64,000 bases of DNA from positions 7,263 to 71,262 of the forward strand of contig NZ_JAQQPS010000027.1 in the NCBI RefSeq assembly GCF_036688685.1, given 5' to 3'. Below, in pieces: positions 61,611 through 64,000 of this stretch. Source of the DNA: JALYUM01 sp036688685. GTDB taxonomy: Bacteria; Pseudomonadota; Gammaproteobacteria; Burkholderiales; Burkholderiaceae_D. Made by a program: the position numbers and the translations under genes. The notes beneath the pieces were generated by a model. That model was not told the origin of the DNA and did not search any database. It saw nothing but the letters and a program-made list of their open reading frames with translations. Position 1 is the first letter of the stretch. Every line of letters begins with the position of its first letter.

Positions 61611-62195
61611 ATGACCCAACGCCTGATCCTCGCCTCCAACAACGCGGGCAAGCTGCGTGAATTCGCCGCCATCCTCGATCCCATCGGTTTTACTGTTCAC
61701 CCGCAAGGCGAATTCGACGTGCCCGAGTGCGACGAACCGTTCGCCACCTTCGTCGAAAACGCCCTGCACAAGGCCCGCCACGCCGCCCGCCTGACCGGCT
61801 TGCCGGCCTTGGCCGACGACTCCGGCGTCTGTGTCAATGCCCTCGGCGGCACCCCTGGTGTCTACTCGGCCCGCTATGCCGGCGAGCCGAAGTCGGACGC
61901 GAACAACAGCGCCAAACTGATCGGCGATTTAAAAAGTCACGCCGACAAATCGGCCTACTATTATTGCGTGCTGGTCTACGTGCGCCACGCCGACGACCCG
62001 CAGCCGGTGATTGCCGACGGGCGCTGGATGGGTGAAATCAGTGCCACCGCGCGCGGTGAGAACGGCTTCGGCTACGACCCGCATTTCTGGCTGCCTTCGA
62101 TGGCCAAGTCCGCCGCCGAGCTGACCCCGGCCGAGAAAAACCAGCTGTCGCACCGCGGCCAGGCCCTGCGTGTGCTGGTCGAGAAACTGAAATGA
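61611..62195 (+). CDS. rdgB: XTP/dITP diphosphatase (RdgB/HAM1)
   Basis: This 194-residue protein has the family start (LILASNNAGKLREFAAIL) and PALADDSGVCVNALGGTPGVYSARYAG, plus GENGFGYDPHFWLP. It removes non-canonical purine nucleotides such as XTP and dITP. It overlaps hemW by 4 bases. Confidence 0.97.
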   Translation: MTQRLILASNNAGKLREFAAILDPIGFTVHPQGEFDVPECDEPFATFVENALHKARHAARLTGLPALADDSGVCVNALGGTPGVYSARYAGEPKSDANNSAKLIGDLKSHADKSAYYYCVLVYVRHADDPQPVIADGRWMGEISATARGENGFGYDPHFWLPSMAKSAAELTPAEKNQLSHRGQALRVLVEKLK

Positions 62196-63421
62196 TTCCA
62201 ATTAAAGTCGCCGGCGTCAGCGTCGGCACGCGCTCGCCGGCCGCAGTCGGCCTGCAGTATCTGCAACCCGGCGCGCTGAACTTGACCGCGCTGCCGCCGC
62301 TGTCGCTGTACATCCATTTTCCGTGGTGCGTGCGCAAGTGCCCGTATTGCGACTTCAATTCGCACGAAGCGCGCGGCGCCTTTCCCGAAAAAGCGTATCT
62401 CGACGCCGTGCGCCTCGACCTGGAACAGTCGCTGCCACTGATCTGGGGCCGCAAGATTTATACGGTGTTCATCGGCGGCGGCACGCCCAGCCTGATGTCC
62501 GCGGCGGGGCTGGACCGCCTGATGTCGGACGTGCGCACCTTGCTGCCGCTGGACGGCAACGCCGAGATCACGATGGAGGCCAATCCCGGCACCTTCGAAG
62601 CCGAGAAGTTCCGTTCTTACCGCGCCAGCGGCATCAACCGCCTGTCGATCGGCATCCAGAGTTTCAATGCCGATCACCTGAAGGCGCTGGGCCGCATCCA
62701 CGACGACCGCGAGGCCATGCGCTCGGTGGAGATCGCGCATGCGAACTTCGACAATTTCAACCTCGACCTGATGTACGCGCTGCCCGGCCAGACGCTCGAC
62801 CAGGCGCGCCACGATCTCGCTACCGCACTGGCGTACAAGCCGCCCCACCTGTCGCTGTATCATCTCACCATGGAGCCGAACACGGTGTTTGCCAAGTATC
62901 CGCCGCAGCTGCCGGACGACGACGCCAGTGCCGACATGCAGGACATGATCGCGGACGTGACAGCCGTCGCCGGGTTCGACCATTACGAAGTGTCGGCTTA
63001 CGCCCAGGCCGGCAAGCGCGCGCGCCACAATCTCAATTACTGGGAATTCGGCGACTACCTCGGCGTCGGCGCCGGCGCGCACTCGAAGATCTCGTTTCCG
63101 CACCGCGTGCTGCGCCAGGCGCGTTACAAGCAGCCACAGTCGTTCATCGAAGCGGCCAACCAGGGCAATGCCATCCAGGAAGAGCACGAGATCCCGCGCG
63201 CGGACATGGGCTTCGAATTCATGCTCAACACCCTGCGCCTGACCGGCGGCTTTGCGCCGAACCTGTTTGGCGAGCGCACCGGAGTGCCGATCAATGCCAT
63301 CGACAAGGCTTGCGCCGAGGCGGAAGCGAAGGGGCTGCTGTATCGCGATCACCAGATCATCCGGCCAACCGAGCTGGGGCAGCGCTTCCTGAACGACTTG
63401 CAGCAGATGTTTTTGGCTTAG
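62192..63421 (+). CDS. hemW: Radical SAM heme chaperone HemW
   Basis: This 409-residue protein has the radical SAM cysteine motif CVRKCPYC (CX3CX2C) in HFPWCVRKCPYCDFNSHE, followed by GGGTPSLMS and EITMEANPGTFE. Its length and the C-terminal HemN_C-like region (MGFEFMLNTLRLTGG) fit HemW rather than coproporphyrinogen dehydrogenase HemN, which has a longer N-terminus. It transfers heme to respiratory enzymes. Coupled to rdgB. Confidence 0.94.
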   Translation: MIPIKVAGVSVGTRSPAAVGLQYLQPGALNLTALPPLSLYIHFPWCVRKCPYCDFNSHEARGAFPEKAYLDAVRLDLEQSLPLIWGRKIYTVFIGGGTPSLMSAAGLDRLMSDVRTLLPLDGNAEITMEANPGTFEAEKFRSYRASGINRLSIGIQSFNADHLKALGRIHDDREAMRSVEIAHANFDNFNLDLMYALPGQTLDQARHDLATALAYKPPHLSLYHLTMEPNTVFAKYPPQLPDDDASADMQDMIADVTAVAGFDHYEVSAYAQAGKRARHNLNYWEFGDYLGVGAGAHSKISFPHRVLRQARYKQPQSFIEAANQGNAIQEEHEIPRADMGFEFMLNTLRLTGGFAPNLFGERTGVPINAIDKACAEAEAKGLLYRDHQIIRPTELGQRFLNDLQQMFLA

Positions 63422-63786
63422 AGTCCGTTGCCGCCGGAGTACGCGGCACCGCGCTGGCCGGTCAGCCTGGCCATGGCCAGCCAGGCGCAGCCCGCCGCCA
63501 GGATGGCGGCCAGAATACTCAGCACGAACACCATGTGCATATTTTGTTCATGTGCGGCCTCGACGGCGACCGCAGCATGGTCGATCGCCCTGGTTTGTAA
63601 ATCCAGTAGTTCAACGTAGGCGCGCGCGTTCGCATCCATGGCGCCGGCGTCGGTGCGTGCGACGCTGCTGTCGCTGGTATGGGCATTCGAGAGCGGCATC
63701 GCTGCCGCCCAGGGAGTGGCGAGCACCAGTGCCGCACAGCCAAGCAGGACGCTCACTTGCTGTTGAAACCTGTTGAACGATTTCAT
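63418..63786 (-). CDS. Small membrane protein of unknown function
   Basis: This 122-residue protein counts from ATG 63786 with AAGGTGA upstream. An N-terminal signal-like segment (SVLLGCAALVLATPWAAAM) is followed by an acidic helical stretch with many His and Asp residues, and a transmembrane helix near the C-terminus (MVFVLSILAAILAAGCAWLAMARL). It resembles truncated chemoreceptor-type small proteins, but I see no signalling domain. It overlaps the end of hemW on the opposite strand. Confidence 0.6.
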   Translation of the reverse strand: MKSFNRFQQQVSVLLGCAALVLATPWAAAMPLSNAHTSDSSVARTDAGAMDANARAYVELLDLQTRAIDHAAVAVEAAHEQNMHMVFVLSILAAILAAGCAWLAMARLTGQRGAAYSGGNGL

Positions 63787-64000
63787 GTGAATCACCTTCG
63801 GTGTTTATTAATGCATGTGGGTAAGTATGTACCCATTCGGCACCGATGGATAATTTTGGTGACTTTCATTGTTGCTAAAATGCATCAAGTATTGTCAAAA
63901 GATTTCGTCTACTGGCAAAAAAATGGCGCTGTACCCGCTAGCTGTGGAAGACCCCGATAGCGGCTTTGAGCAAGGTCTCCGGAGAACGAATACGTTCTTG

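Noticed and set aside
63938..64000. Minus-strand frame open to the right edge (ends ...PETLLKAAIGVFHS)
   Set aside because: Only 20 codons are visible; could be the end of a gene beyond the window but cannot be supported. The plus-strand ATG at 63923 is equally open.

Overview
The window is a GC-rich chromosomal segment of a flagellated betaproteobacterium. Gene content and order (fliE divergent from fliF-R, a second FliK-like gene with an FlhB C-terminal homologue, gmk-rpoZ-spoT, GbsR-type regulator beside cydDCABX) fit Oxalobacteraceae (Massilia/Duganella/Janthinobacterium type). This placement is inferred from layout and protein style, not from a marker gene.

Positions 1-16154 hold a surface-glycan locus. 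A tightly packed forward operon (460 to 12808 before disruption) encodes an acyl carrier protein, a ketoacyl-ACP synthase III, two short-chain dehydrogenases, a NeuD-like acyltransferase, a Rieske oxygenase, a second hexapeptide acyltransferase, a SAM methyltransferase and an unknown 326-residue protein. The last two are broken. The methyltransferase has a one-base frameshift plus a 1500-bp IS66-family insertion with an 8-bp target duplication. The 326-residue gene is split by a 3943-bp composite transposon with a 9-bp target duplication. That transposon has one complete IS4/IS50-like copy, one 402-bp inverted remnant, and an FkbM-type methyltransferase as cargo. Facing the operon is an 1104-residue fusion of a TPR/O-GlcNAc-transferase-like glycosyltransferase and a DegT/StrS aminotransferase. 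With flagellar genes beside it, flagellin glycosylation is the best guess.

Positions 16331-38087 are flagellar: fliF-G-H-I-J-K-L-M-N-O-P-Q-R on the minus strand, fliE divergent, then a ycgR-like brake, an FlhB C-terminal homologue, a second FliK, fliT, fliS, an unusually long fliD, flaG and two near-identical tandem flagellins. Sigma-28-type promoters can be read upstream of fliD and both flagellins. A chemoreceptor gene follows on the plus strand.

Positions 40471-48400 hold a complete cytochrome bd locus (cydD-C-A-B-X) with a divergent GbsR/MarR-type regulator, a GNAT acetyltransferase and a small protein that looks like a bacterial stefin/cystatin. Then come a diguanylate cyclase, a NarL-type two-component pair, a membrane protein, greB with a heme oxygenase, spoT-rpoZ-gmk, yicC, a Ser/Thr kinase with a PP2C phosphatase, rph, rdgB, hemW and a small membrane protein. 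I saw no rRNA, tRNA or CRISPR array.
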